From Cognataquiflexum aquatile (GTDB lineage: Bacteria; Bacteroidota; Bacteroidia; Cytophagales; Cyclobacteriaceae), in assembly GCF_003316845.1 (NCBI RefSeq), contig NZ_QMIK01000004.1, forward strand, positions 434,001 to 498,000: a stretch of 64,000 nucleotides of DNA, written 5' to 3'. Made by a program: the position numbers and the translations under genes. Each line of letters opens with the position of its first letter. Positions within the stretch are counted from its first letter, which is position 1. The notes beneath the pieces are model-generated. The model made no database searches. It saw only the letters and a program-made list of their open reading frames with translations, and was not told where the DNA came from. Of the stretch, positions 37,046-45,458 are shown piece after piece.

Positions 37046-37720
37046 TTAATCAATATCAGGTATGTAAATTAATTCTTTGATCCAGGTAAGGCTATTTAAG
37101 TAAGCTATGGTCGTTGGTCTGATTCCGCTGTCCATTTCAATTACATGGCAAGCAATGTCATTTTTTCCTTTTCTGGAAACAGACATCGTCGCAATATTTG
37201 TTTTTTCTTGGGCTATAACACTTGAAATAAAGGCAATGGCACCGGAAACGTCCTCTGCTTTTATGATCAGGGTATGGGATTGAGCCGAGAAGTTTGCATT
37301 AAATCCATCAATTTCCGCAATATTGATCACTCCGCCTCCCAGACTTTCACCTATGACCTCAACTTTCCTATCTCCTTTGGTAAGGTTCAGTTTGATGGTA
37401 TTGGGATGGTACACAGACGCATTTCCTATAGATTTAAAATTGAATAGCAGCCCCTTTTCTTTGGCAAGATCAAATGATACCTTGATATTGGCATCATCTG
37501 TTTTGAAATCCAAAAGGCCACCAATGATGGCCTTATCGCTTCCATGTCCTTCGTATGTTCTGGCAAATGAATTGTAAAAAGTGATGATAGCAGTATCAGG
37601 CACTCCTCCCAATACCCTGATAGCGGCCCTGGCGATTCTCACAACCCCTGCCGTATGGGAAGAAGATGGTCCTATCATTACCGGACCGATCATATCAAAA
37701 ATACCACTTTTTGTTCCCAT
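37046..37720 (-). CDS. sdaAB: L-serine dehydratase, iron-sulfur type, beta subunit
   Basis: 224 aa from ATG 37720; a TTG at 37738 would add six residues. The N-terminus SGIFDMIGPVMIGPSSSHTAG is diagnostic for the beta subunit of the [4Fe-4S] L-serine ammonia-lyase, and residues about 145-220 form an ACT-like domain. With the alpha subunit it turns serine into pyruvate and ammonia. The alpha gene is not in the window. The stop lies 3 bp before the tolC start, an unexpected operon partner. Confidence 0.9.
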   Translation of the reverse strand: MGTKSGIFDMIGPVMIGPSSSHTAGVVRIARAAIRVLGGVPDTAIITFYNSFARTYEGHGSDKAIIGGLLDFKTDDANIKVSFDLAKEKGLLFNFKSIGNASVYHPNTIKLNLTKGDRKVEVIGESLGGGVINIAEIDGFNANFSAQSHTLIIKAEDVSGAIAFISSVIAQEKTNIATMSVSRKGKNDIACHVIEMDSGIRPTTIAYLNSLTWIKELIYIPDID

Positions 37721-37875
37721 GGGAAAACTCAGTTTCAATTAGCATGCTAAAGTAAGAAGGATTTTAATTTGAAAAAGACATTTTCAGTATGTTTGCTCCT
37801 AATGAGGATTAATTCCTCATTATTTAATTATTTTTAACGCGGATTAATAATAACAAAAATCTGTTTTGTTCAAAA

Positions 37876-38709
37876 ATGAACACTACTATGGTCGGATTTG
37901 ATACAATTTTTCTTTACAAACACCAAGATGGGATTTGGTCCGATCACGCAAATGAATTTCATAACAGAGGCTTTTTGTTTGGAGATGGTCTTTTTGAAAC
38001 TATGGTCTTTTCAAAAGGCAAAATGAGGTTTGCCAATCAACATTCCGAGAGACTTTTGGAAGGCTCTAGAACTCTGTTTCTGGAGACCGTTGGGATTTCG
38101 CCAATAAGTGAAATAGAAGGTCTCCTCCGTGAAATATGGGGGGATAAAAAAAGCCTTCGTGTAAGGTGGAATGTTTATAGGGCAGGTTTGGGAAAATATA
38201 CGCCAGAAACTCACTCGGTCCTCGAAAGTCTGCAAATCCATACTTTCCAACCTGCGCCAAAGGTAAAAGAAAAGGCCTATTTCAGTCAAGATATCCATAT
38301 CCAAAAAACTACTTGGAGCCATTGTAAAACTTTGAGTTCCTTGCAATATGTCATGGCCAATCAGGAAAGGAATTCCAAAGGATTCGATGAAGTGGTTTTG
38401 ACTACCCAAGAGGGATTTATCTGCGAAGCAGGAGCCTCCAATTTATTTTGGGTAAAGAGCGGTCATTATTTCACACCTTCTTTAGAATCGGGTTGTATCG
38501 CAGGTATAGCAAGAAATATGATTCTGGACTACCTGAATAAAAACAACATTTCCTATTCAGAAGGGTTGTTTAGACAGGAAGATTTGCTATCGGCGGATCA
38601 GATATTTACCAGCAACGTGACGGGGATCAGCTATCTCCAATCACTTGAAAACAAAAACTTTGATACCCATCGAGAAAAAGGTTTGGATTCAATCTTTGAA
38701 CTGAATTAA
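37876..38709 (+). CDS. Class IV aminotransferase (aminodeoxychorismate lyase / branched-chain type)
   Basis: 277 aa. Fold-type IV PLP enzyme: NRGFLFGDGLFETM (about residue 37), the PLP lysine in SHCKTLSSLQYVMANQ (about 154), and EGFICEAGASNLFWVK with the phosphate-binding region. The lengths and spacing suit PabC, which releases 4-aminobenzoate for folate synthesis, but a D-amino-acid or branched-chain aminotransferase role cannot be excluded. ATG 37876 or ATG 37888 is the start. It is convergent with thyA, another folate-linked gene. Confidence 0.82.
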   Translation: MNTTMVGFDTIFLYKHQDGIWSDHANEFHNRGFLFGDGLFETMVFSKGKMRFANQHSERLLEGSRTLFLETVGISPISEIEGLLREIWGDKKSLRVRWNVYRAGLGKYTPETHSVLESLQIHTFQPAPKVKEKAYFSQDIHIQKTTWSHCKTLSSLQYVMANQERNSKGFDEVVLTTQEGFICEAGASNLFWVKSGHYFTPSLESGCIAGIARNMILDYLNKNNISYSEGLFRQEDLLSADQIFTSNVTGISYLQSLENKNFDTHREKGLDSIFELN

Positions 38710-38728
38710 TCCGGATTTTTTTAACTTC

Positions 38729-39523
38729 TCAAATGGCAACTGCCGCCTTGATATGTGGATGTGGATCGTAGTTAAGCAATTTAAAATCCTCATATTCAAA
38801 AGCAAAAATATCCTTCACATTCGGATTGATTTTCATAGTTGGAAGTGGACGCAATTCCCTGCTTAGTTGCAGATGGGCTTGCTCGAGGTGATTGCTATAA
38901 AGATGTGCATCTCCAAAAGTATGGACAAAATCTCCCGGCTCAAGGTCACAGACCTGAGCGACCATCATGGTAAATAGTGCATAAGAGGCTATATTGAAGG
39001 GAACTCCCAAAAACACATCTGCACTTCTTTGGTATAGTTGGCAGGAAAGCTTGCCGTCTGCCACATAGAATTGGAACAAAGTATGGCAGGGTGGAAGGGC
39101 CATATGGTCCACGTCCGCCACATTCCATGCACTCACTATATGCCTTCTGCTGTCAGGTTTGGTTTTGATCTGATGGATCAGGTTTTTGATCTGATCGATT
39201 TCTCCTCCCTTTCCATCCGGCCAATGTCTCCACTGATATCCATAGACAGGTCCCAAATCTCCATTTTCATCCGCCCATTCATCCCAGATACTGACTTTGT
39301 TTTCGTTGAGGTATTTGATGTTGCTGTCACCTTTGAGAAACCAAAGCAACTCGATGATGATGGAGCGGAGGTGGAGTTTTTTGGTGGTGACCACAGGAAA
39401 CCCATCTGCAAGATTGAACCGCATCTGATGACCAAAAACACTGATCGTCCCTGTTCCTGTTCGGTCTGTTTTTTTAACACCGTTGTCCAAAATGTGCTTC
39501 ATCAAATCGTGGTATTGCTTCAT
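38729..39523 (-). CDS. thyA: Thymidylate synthase
   Basis: 264 aa, the exact length of the short ThyA type. Methylates dUMP to dTMP with methylene-tetrahydrofolate. Seen: [33 protein letters not shown], the catalytic Cys in [33 protein letters not shown] and the C-terminal [10 protein letters not shown]. Convergent with the class IV aminotransferase; no dihydrofolate reductase gene follows it in the window. Confidence 0.97.
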   Translation of the reverse strand: MKQYHDLMKHILDNGVKKTDRTGTGTISVFGHQMRFNLADGFPVVTTKKLHLRSIIIELLWFLKGDSNIKYLNENKVSIWDEWADENGDLGPVYGYQWRHWPDGKGGEIDQIKNLIHQIKTKPDSRRHIVSAWNVADVDHMALPPCHTLFQFYVADGKLSCQLYQRSADVFLGVPFNIASYALFTMMVAQVCDLEPGDFVHTFGDAHLYSNHLEQAHLQLSRELRPLPTMKINPNVKDIFAFEYEDFKLLNYDPHPHIKAAVAI

Positions 39524-39745
39524 ATTCAGGGATGGGATTTTCTTGGTGGCAAGATAGGAAGATAAGTAAAATTAGGAAAGGAGGATTTTGCTTTTAATTG
39601 TTGAATTTGATTTTTTGTCCTTGTCAATTTTCTTTTTGGAATTTTCAAAGTGGTTTTCAATATGGCAAATCTTTGTCTTATTACCATTACTTTTTTGTGA
39701 AGTTGTATTCAAAATCAAGGCTATCCCGTATATTTCACCGGCAAT

Positions 39746-41998
39746 ATGTTTACAAAAAAGAACTCATTTTGGTTATTGGGATTGGCTGTGTTGATGACAT
39801 TGCTCATCGGGGTTTTTAGACCTACAGTCCTTTTTGACTATGATTTTGAAAGTTTTTTCCCCCAGGATGATGAGGAGCTTTCCTTTTATCAGGATTTCAG
39901 AAGCAGGTTTGAAAACGACAATGATTACCTGCTGATAGCATTAGGCCGCAATCCGGATATCTTCGATTCTGTTTTTTTGGCGGCTGCAAATTCGCTTAAT
40001 GAAAACCTCAAAAACCTGGATAGGGTGGACAAGACCGTTTCACTTTTGGATCTGGAAGAACCTAGGTTAAATCCATTTGGGATTAGGTATAGGAGAATTT
40101 TGGATTGGGAAAATCAGGAAACTCTAAATGCCTCGGAGGAGACAATCCTGGGCAGTTCAAGCCAATGGAAAGGCAATCTTGTAAATGAAAATGGTAATTA
40201 CCTTTTGATCATACTTAAAAACCAACAGCGAATCAGCAAAGAGGACGGGGATTTATTGTATCAGCAAATAAAAAACTTAGTTGAAGGTTCAGGTATCATT
40301 GATTATCATATTGCAGGCAAAATCAGGGCACAGGGAGAATTTGTTCAACTGATGCAGGAGGAGTTTTCTTTCTTTTTGGGAATATCAGGTTTGCTGATCG
40401 TTTTGTTGCTTGTCTCCATCTTCAGGACTTGGTGGGGAGTTTTGGTTCCTTTGGTGGTTTTGTTTTTTGGGATTATTTGGACAATAGCTTTGTCCTTGTA
40501 TTTCGGAAAACCACTTGACGTCATGTCTGTAATGCAGCCTACTATTCTTGCGGTGGTTGGCTTGGCGGCTCTTATCCATTTTTTTAACCAATATTTGACC
40601 CAAATCAGAAATGGTTTTAAAAAAGACGATGCGATACAAAAATCATTTTCAGAGTTAAGTCTAGCGGTTTTTTTAACCAGCTTCACCACGGCTTTGGGTT
40701 TCGTTTCACTTTATTTTACCAATATTCCAAGTTTAAAGTTCTTCGGACTGTTTACAGGAATCGGGGTAATGCTGATGTTTTTTGCAGTGATATGGATAGC
40801 CCCTGGGATGTTGTATTTGCTTACTCCATTCAAAGTAACTGACTATGATTCTTTCTCGGTCATGTGGCGGAATGGAATGAGGCGGGCTTTCTTGTGGACA
40901 ATGTCTTATTTCAAACTCATTTTTGGGGTATTCGTCTTCCTTACTATTTTGTCCGGAATTGGGCTATCAAAGCTCCAAGTCAATGGATATATTTTGGATG
41001 ATCTGCCTGAAAACAATTCACTTAAAGGAGAATTTGAGTTTTTCGACAAAGAGTTTGGAGGATCCAAGCCATTGGAAATTTCGTTGGAAACTGGGACTGA
41101 AGGTTCTGATTTGATGCAGTTTGAAGTCCTGAAGGAACAGGAAAAACTGGAGAATTTTCTAAAAGAAACTTTTAACACCTCAGCCATTGTCTCCCCTTTG
41201 GCATTGGTCAAAAGCCTGAATAAAGCGACCAACGGAGGCAATGAAAAGGCCTATACTGTCCCATCGCAGGGTCAATTGAAGCGTATTTTGCCTTACATGG
41301 AAAAGGCCATTGAGACAGTGCCTCTTCAGATTCTTTCTTCTGATCTGAAGTCGGGACGAATTTCAACCCGAACAGAAGACATGGGAAGTCTAGAATCAGG
41401 CAGGATGAAAACCAAGCTTGAGGAGTTTTTGAAAACAGAGATCAATCCGGGCCTTTTGGAGGTCAGGATTACAGGTACCTCTCATCTGATCGATATCAGC
41501 CACGAAAGTGTCACTGTCCAAATGGCAAAAGGGCTTGGTTTTGCGTTTGTAATTGTGGCCGTAATTATCGGGTTTTTGTTCAGGTCTTGGAAAATGGCCT
41601 CGGTGGCTCTGGTCCCAAATATTATTCCGCTTGTTTGGGTTTGCGGAATCATGTACCTCTTTGGAATTGAACTGAAACTTACCACTTCCATCATTTTTAC
41701 AGTTGCTTTTGGTATAGCTGTAGACGATACCATTCATTTTATGACAAAACTGAATGTGGAATTAGCCAAAGGGAAATCATGGCTTTATTCCATTAAAAGT
41801 ACTTATTTGGAAACAGGAAAAGCAATCATACTCACCTCACTTGTTCTGGTTTTTGGATTCTCCGTATTGACTCTTAGTGAATTTGGAGTTACTTTTTATT
41901 CCGGGTTATTGATAAGCACCGCATTGATTTTTGCTTTGCTTGCTGATTTGATTTTGCTTCCTGTTTTATTGGTTATGCTAAAAAATAAGGTCCGCTGA
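39746..41998 (+). CDS. MMPL/RND-type inner-membrane transporter
   Basis: 750 aa. Topology is two copies of one periplasmic loop plus six helices: helix 1 near residue 7-25, loop to about 205, helices about 208-380; then helix about 395-415, loop to about 595 and helices about 600-745. FESFFPQDDEELSFYQDF and the helix-4 region FGIAVDDTIHFMTKL (with paired Asp) are family features. Likely exports lipids or hydrophobic compounds using proton force. No adaptor or TolC gene is next to it. Confidence 0.88.
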   Translation: MFTKKNSFWLLGLAVLMTLLIGVFRPTVLFDYDFESFFPQDDEELSFYQDFRSRFENDNDYLLIALGRNPDIFDSVFLAAANSLNENLKNLDRVDKTVSLLDLEEPRLNPFGIRYRRILDWENQETLNASEETILGSSSQWKGNLVNENGNYLLIILKNQQRISKEDGDLLYQQIKNLVEGSGIIDYHIAGKIRAQGEFVQLMQEEFSFFLGISGLLIVLLLVSIFRTWWGVLVPLVVLFFGIIWTIALSLYFGKPLDVMSVMQPTILAVVGLAALIHFFNQYLTQIRNGFKKDDAIQKSFSELSLAVFLTSFTTALGFVSLYFTNIPSLKFFGLFTGIGVMLMFFAVIWIAPGMLYLLTPFKVTDYDSFSVMWRNGMRRAFLWTMSYFKLIFGVFVFLTILSGIGLSKLQVNGYILDDLPENNSLKGEFEFFDKEFGGSKPLEISLETGTEGSDLMQFEVLKEQEKLENFLKETFNTSAIVSPLALVKSLNKATNGGNEKAYTVPSQGQLKRILPYMEKAIETVPLQILSSDLKSGRISTRTEDMGSLESGRMKTKLEEFLKTEINPGLLEVRITGTSHLIDISHESVTVQMAKGLGFAFVIVAVIIGFLFRSWKMASVALVPNIIPLVWVCGIMYLFGIELKLTTSIIFTVAFGIAVDDTIHFMTKLNVELAKGKSWLYSIKSTYLETGKAIILTSLVLVFGFSVLTLSEFGVTFYSGLLISTALIFALLADLILLPVLLVMLKNKVR

Positions 41999-42005
41999 CC
42001 GTTTG

Positions 42006-43079
42006 CTATTCTTCTGAAGGTAAAAGTTTTGAGTTCTTATTTTCCAAAGAAAAAACAGCAGAAACAGGATAATGATCTGAATAATCGACCTCTGAATGGG
42101 TTTTGAAATCTAAAATACCCAAATCCTCATCATAAAAAATATTATCAATCCTTAGAAAGAAAAGGACCTTGTTGTAGGTAAAACCAAAACCTTTACCTGC
42201 TTTTTCAAAGCCATTTTCCATGATATTCCGCAGGGTAAAATAAGTATAACTGTAAGGAACGTCGTTGAAATCTCCGACCAGGATATTTTGATATGGACTG
42301 TTTTCCATATGCTCCATAAGTATTTCTAATTGGGAAGCACGTGCTACCTGACCTCTCTTTAGTTTTCTTAAAGTTTGCCGGTAATTTTCTTTGATTCCCT
42401 CAAAATCCCCTAACTCAGCGGATGGAATATTCATAGACTCCAAATGGGCATTATAGATTCTAATAGTGTCCTTTTCTACTTTGATATCTGCGAAAATTAT
42501 TCCATTTGTGCTCCTCGAATCCAAAACAATACCTTCATTCACGATCGGGTGTTTGCTAAAAATAGCCATTCCAAAGGTGCTTGATTTGGGATTTCCTTGA
42601 ATCACCTGGTAGAAATGATTGTATCCCGTTTCTTTCCCCAACTGTTTGATGGTGTTTCTAGAGGGAGTCGTGGGGTCCTGATAAAATTCCTGAAAACACT
42701 TGACATCTGAAGGGTTTTCTTTAAGCCATTGGATAAGGTTTTTCGAGTTGCTGTTTTTTGCATCTCCGTTTTTGTTATAGCTGAACATGTGGACATTGTA
42801 GCTCAATACGGAAAGGCCTTTTGAAGTTTCGGGCTCAGTTCTAAACTGAAAAGTCACCCCGACAAACTTCCACCCGATCACCAGCGCAATCAAAGGAAGT
42901 ATGGCGAGTTTTCTTTTTGCTAATACAAGTGCTATGAAAAGGAAACCGTTGATGACGAGTAAAAGTGGTATCGTGAGTGTTGCAAGTCCGACGTAAGGAA
43001 AGTATTCAGGAGAAATGTAAACACTAAAAAACAAAGCCAATGAAACCAAAAAAAAGAAGGAAGTAAGGAATCTTATCAT
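42006..43079 (-). CDS. Membrane-anchored endonuclease/exonuclease/phosphatase family protein
   Basis: 357 aa. Three N-terminal hydrophobic helices (about residues 4-22, 28-54 and 60-76) anchor it; the EEP domain follows from about 88: LSVLSYNVHMFSYN, CFQEFYQDP, IRIYNAHLES, ILVGDFNDVPYSYTY and the terminal SDHYPVSAVF. All catalytic residues (Asn, Glu, Asp/Asn, His) are present. Such proteins act on phosphodiesters, nucleic acid or lipid headgroups outside the inner membrane. It is convergent with the MMPL gene. Confidence 0.9.
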   Translation of the reverse strand: MIRFLTSFFFLVSLALFFSVYISPEYFPYVGLATLTIPLLLVINGFLFIALVLAKRKLAILPLIALVIGWKFVGVTFQFRTEPETSKGLSVLSYNVHMFSYNKNGDAKNSNSKNLIQWLKENPSDVKCFQEFYQDPTTPSRNTIKQLGKETGYNHFYQVIQGNPKSSTFGMAIFSKHPIVNEGIVLDSRSTNGIIFADIKVEKDTIRIYNAHLESMNIPSAELGDFEGIKENYRQTLRKLKRGQVARASQLEILMEHMENSPYQNILVGDFNDVPYSYTYFTLRNIMENGFEKAGKGFGFTYNKVLFFLRIDNIFYDEDLGILDFKTHSEVDYSDHYPVSAVFSLENKNSKLLPSEE

Positions 43080-43197
43080 TGGTTAAAATAATTTGTCGCG
43101 AAAATATAAGGAATTCGATCCTGTTCCAAATGGAAATTGGGGGTAACCAAAGTAACGGCAAGGATTGTAAGCCGGTTTATTGGATACCCCCTTTTTT

Positions 43198-44541
43198 TTA
43201 CTTAATTAGAATAAGTTCACTTTGTGGGTCCATCAAATACCTCGCCCCATCTTTGGTGACTACGGCTGTTTCTTCCACAGACATGGTTTTTGTTCCTGTT
43301 TCAGGTAGTTTCCAGGCATGGAAACCATCAAATGCGAATAGCATTCCTTCCTTCAAGGGTTTCATCGCAGCGGGCCTGACGGTGGGATCCGGAAGAAGTC
43401 CTCCTCCAAGATTTGGTCCGATGTCGTGTGCAACATAGCCTACAGGATGTCCGGTACTCCACATGACCGGTTCTGAACCACGCTCCGCCATCCAGTCTCT
43501 CTGTGCTTTATCCACTTGATATCCTAAGACACCGGGCCTCATGGCTTCCAGCGCAATCCTATTACCTCCGATGGAAGATTCAAAATAAAACTGTACAGAA
43601 TCCGGAGCCTTTGTTTCCCCTTCCCTCAGCACATAGGCGAACCTTTGGATGTCCGAAACCCACATATCATATACCCGGATCCCAAAATCGGTTTGGATAA
43701 CATCACCCGGCATGATGACTTTGTCTGTAGAGTGGGAGTGACCACGGTCTGGTCCTGAGTTGACGTTGGGATTCTGATCTGGTGACCATCCGTCTTTTAC
43801 ACCATACTCTTCCATTTTTTTCTTCAAAAATCTTGCTATATCAGCATCAGTACTTTTTCCGGGAATGACACTTGCATAGGCCTCGTATTGCCACTTGGAG
43901 GTAAGAATTGCTGCTTTGGTCATGATTTCAACTTCAGCAGGAAGTTTTACAGAAAGCCATTCATAGATCAGGTCATCGGCGGTTACCAATTTTGCCGCTT
44001 CAGATCCTAAAGCTTCCTCCAATGATTTTCTCTGAGTAAAGCTCAAGCCGTCTGCCAATTCATTCTCAAAAGAACTATTGATGGCAATTTTTTGAAATTG
44101 CTTTGTTTTGATATATTCAGAAGCATCGGCGATTGCCGAATTACCTCTTTGGACAGGAATCACTTCGTCATGTATTTTCAGATCTGCTAGGGCAGTTGCT
44201 TCTCCTATTGGGCAAAAAACAACTGATTTAACATTTTCCCCTTCGAGATAAAATAAAAACAAAGCCTGCCCGCCAGCATTCTCTCCCCCAATGTGGTGGG
44301 CGATCGGGTCATTGTTGTTTTCGCGGCAAAGAATGATCCAAGCATCTGTACCGGCGGTTTTCATTGCCGCAGGCAATAATTTTTGGATTCTTTCTTTCCG
44401 GATTTCAGGCCATGGACTAGGTCCTGAAAATGGATTGTCAAATGTTTCTGTCTTTGGTGATTCAGGTTGGCAAGAAATCAGAAAAAACAAACTGATGATT
44501 GCTAAATACGGGGAAATCAAATTTCTAATATTGTCTGACAT
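43198..44541 (-). CDS. M24 family metallopeptidase (Xaa-Pro peptidase-like) lipoprotein
   Basis: 447 aa with lipoprotein signal (FFLISC, Cys24). The creatinase-like N-terminal domain runs to about residue 195; the pita-bread domain then shows metal ligands Asp in QTDFGI, Asp in WVSDIQRF, His in VGYVAHDIG and Glu in SVEETAVV. The fourth ligand, Glu in most M24 peptidases, appears as Asp in MLFAFDGFHAW. It probably trims proline-containing peptides in the periplasm, or has diverged in activity. Monocistronic. Confidence 0.88.
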   Translation of the reverse strand: MSDNIRNLISPYLAIISLFFLISCQPESPKTETFDNPFSGPSPWPEIRKERIQKLLPAAMKTAGTDAWIILCRENNNDPIAHHIGGENAGGQALFLFYLEGENVKSVVFCPIGEATALADLKIHDEVIPVQRGNSAIADASEYIKTKQFQKIAINSSFENELADGLSFTQRKSLEEALGSEAAKLVTADDLIYEWLSVKLPAEVEIMTKAAILTSKWQYEAYASVIPGKSTDADIARFLKKKMEEYGVKDGWSPDQNPNVNSGPDRGHSHSTDKVIMPGDVIQTDFGIRVYDMWVSDIQRFAYVLREGETKAPDSVQFYFESSIGGNRIALEAMRPGVLGYQVDKAQRDWMAERGSEPVMWSTGHPVGYVAHDIGPNLGGGLLPDPTVRPAAMKPLKEGMLFAFDGFHAWKLPETGTKTMSVEETAVVTKDGARYLMDPQSELILIK

Positions 44542-44736
44542 GATTTTGAATTGGGATTTGGAATATGGTCTGGAAATTAGTCACACGACAAGAAAATAAA
44601 AAATCTTTTTTGATTCTATGGATTTTATTTGATTTGAGCTGGTTTTTTAAAATGCTTCATTCCGAATTGAACGCCTAGAAAGGTTTGACATTTCAGGTAA
44701 TGGGTTTTGATTTGGTTTTGTTGAAAAAAAAATAAT

Positions 44737-44744
44737 TATCTTCG
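44737..44744 (+). promoter_or_regulatory. Possible -7 promoter box for the DUF2911 gene
   Basis: TATCTTCG matches TAnnTTTG with one change and lies 20 bp upstream of ATG 44765. A TTG at 44718-44720 is 16 bp upstream, slightly close for the -33 element. Confidence 0.4.
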
Positions 44745-44764
44745 AAGCGTAAAACTACAACTTT

Positions 44765-45340
44765 ATGAAAAAATCAAACTTGTTCACCTTAGCTGTTTTC
44801 TCGGCTACAACTTTGTTTTTTGCAGGTTGCGGTGCAGAAAAAAGCACCGAGACCACTGCAACAGAAGAAGTCGCCACTGAAGAAAAACCTGCTTCGGAGG
44901 AAAGACCCAGTCCTTTAAGAACTTTGGAAGGAAATGTTGGGGCTTCAAAATTAATGATTCAATATGGCGCACCCTCCATTAAGGGAAGGGTTGTTTGGGG
45001 AGATTTGGTACCCTATAATGAAGTATGGAGGACAGGGGCCAATGAGGCTACTTATGTGGATTTCAGCACTGATGTGACAGTAGAAGGACAACCTTTGAAA
45101 GCAGGAAGATATTCTTTGTTTACCATTCCAAAGGCTTCAGGAGCTTGGACAGTCATTTTCAACTCTGAATGGAATCTTGAGCATGGGCATTTTCAATATA
45201 AAGAAGAAAATGATGTGCTTCGTGTAGAATCTACACCTGAGTGGGTGGAAGAAAGCCAAGAACAACTTTCTATCGCCATCGAGTCGCCGGGTATTGTGGT
45301 GAGATGGGAGAAATTAAAACTTCCTATTGCTATCCAGTAA
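44765..45340 (+). CDS. DUF2911 domain lipoprotein
   Basis: 191 aa. Lipoprotein signal ends at AGCG (Cys22), followed by a Thr/Glu-rich linker to about residue 50. The DUF2911 domain starts at ASKLMIQYGAPSIKGRVVWG and includes NEVWRTGANEATYVDFSTDV, the conserved block. Function is unknown; it is a periplasmic beta-rich domain common in Bacteroidota. A strong terminator follows directly. Confidence 0.9.
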   Translation: MKKSNLFTLAVFSATTLFFAGCGAEKSTETTATEEVATEEKPASEERPSPLRTLEGNVGASKLMIQYGAPSIKGRVVWGDLVPYNEVWRTGANEATYVDFSTDVTVEGQPLKAGRYSLFTIPKASGAWTVIFNSEWNLEHGHFQYKEENDVLRVESTPEWVEESQEQLSIAIESPGIVVRWEKLKLPIAIQ

Positions 45341-45353
45341 TTTTGGTTTCTTT

Positions 45354-45390
45354 AAAAAGACCCTGTAGAATATTTCACAGGGTCTTTTTT
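45354..45390 (+). terminator. Rho-independent terminator
   Basis: AGACCCTGT and ACAGGGTCT arms, 10-nt loop, then a T run. 13 bp after the DUF2911 stop. Confidence 0.88.
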
Positions 45391-45458
45391 ATTTTTTTCA
45401 TTTTTTAAAATCACAATCAATCTGTTAATTTCAATATTCTCTTCTCAATCGTAACAGT

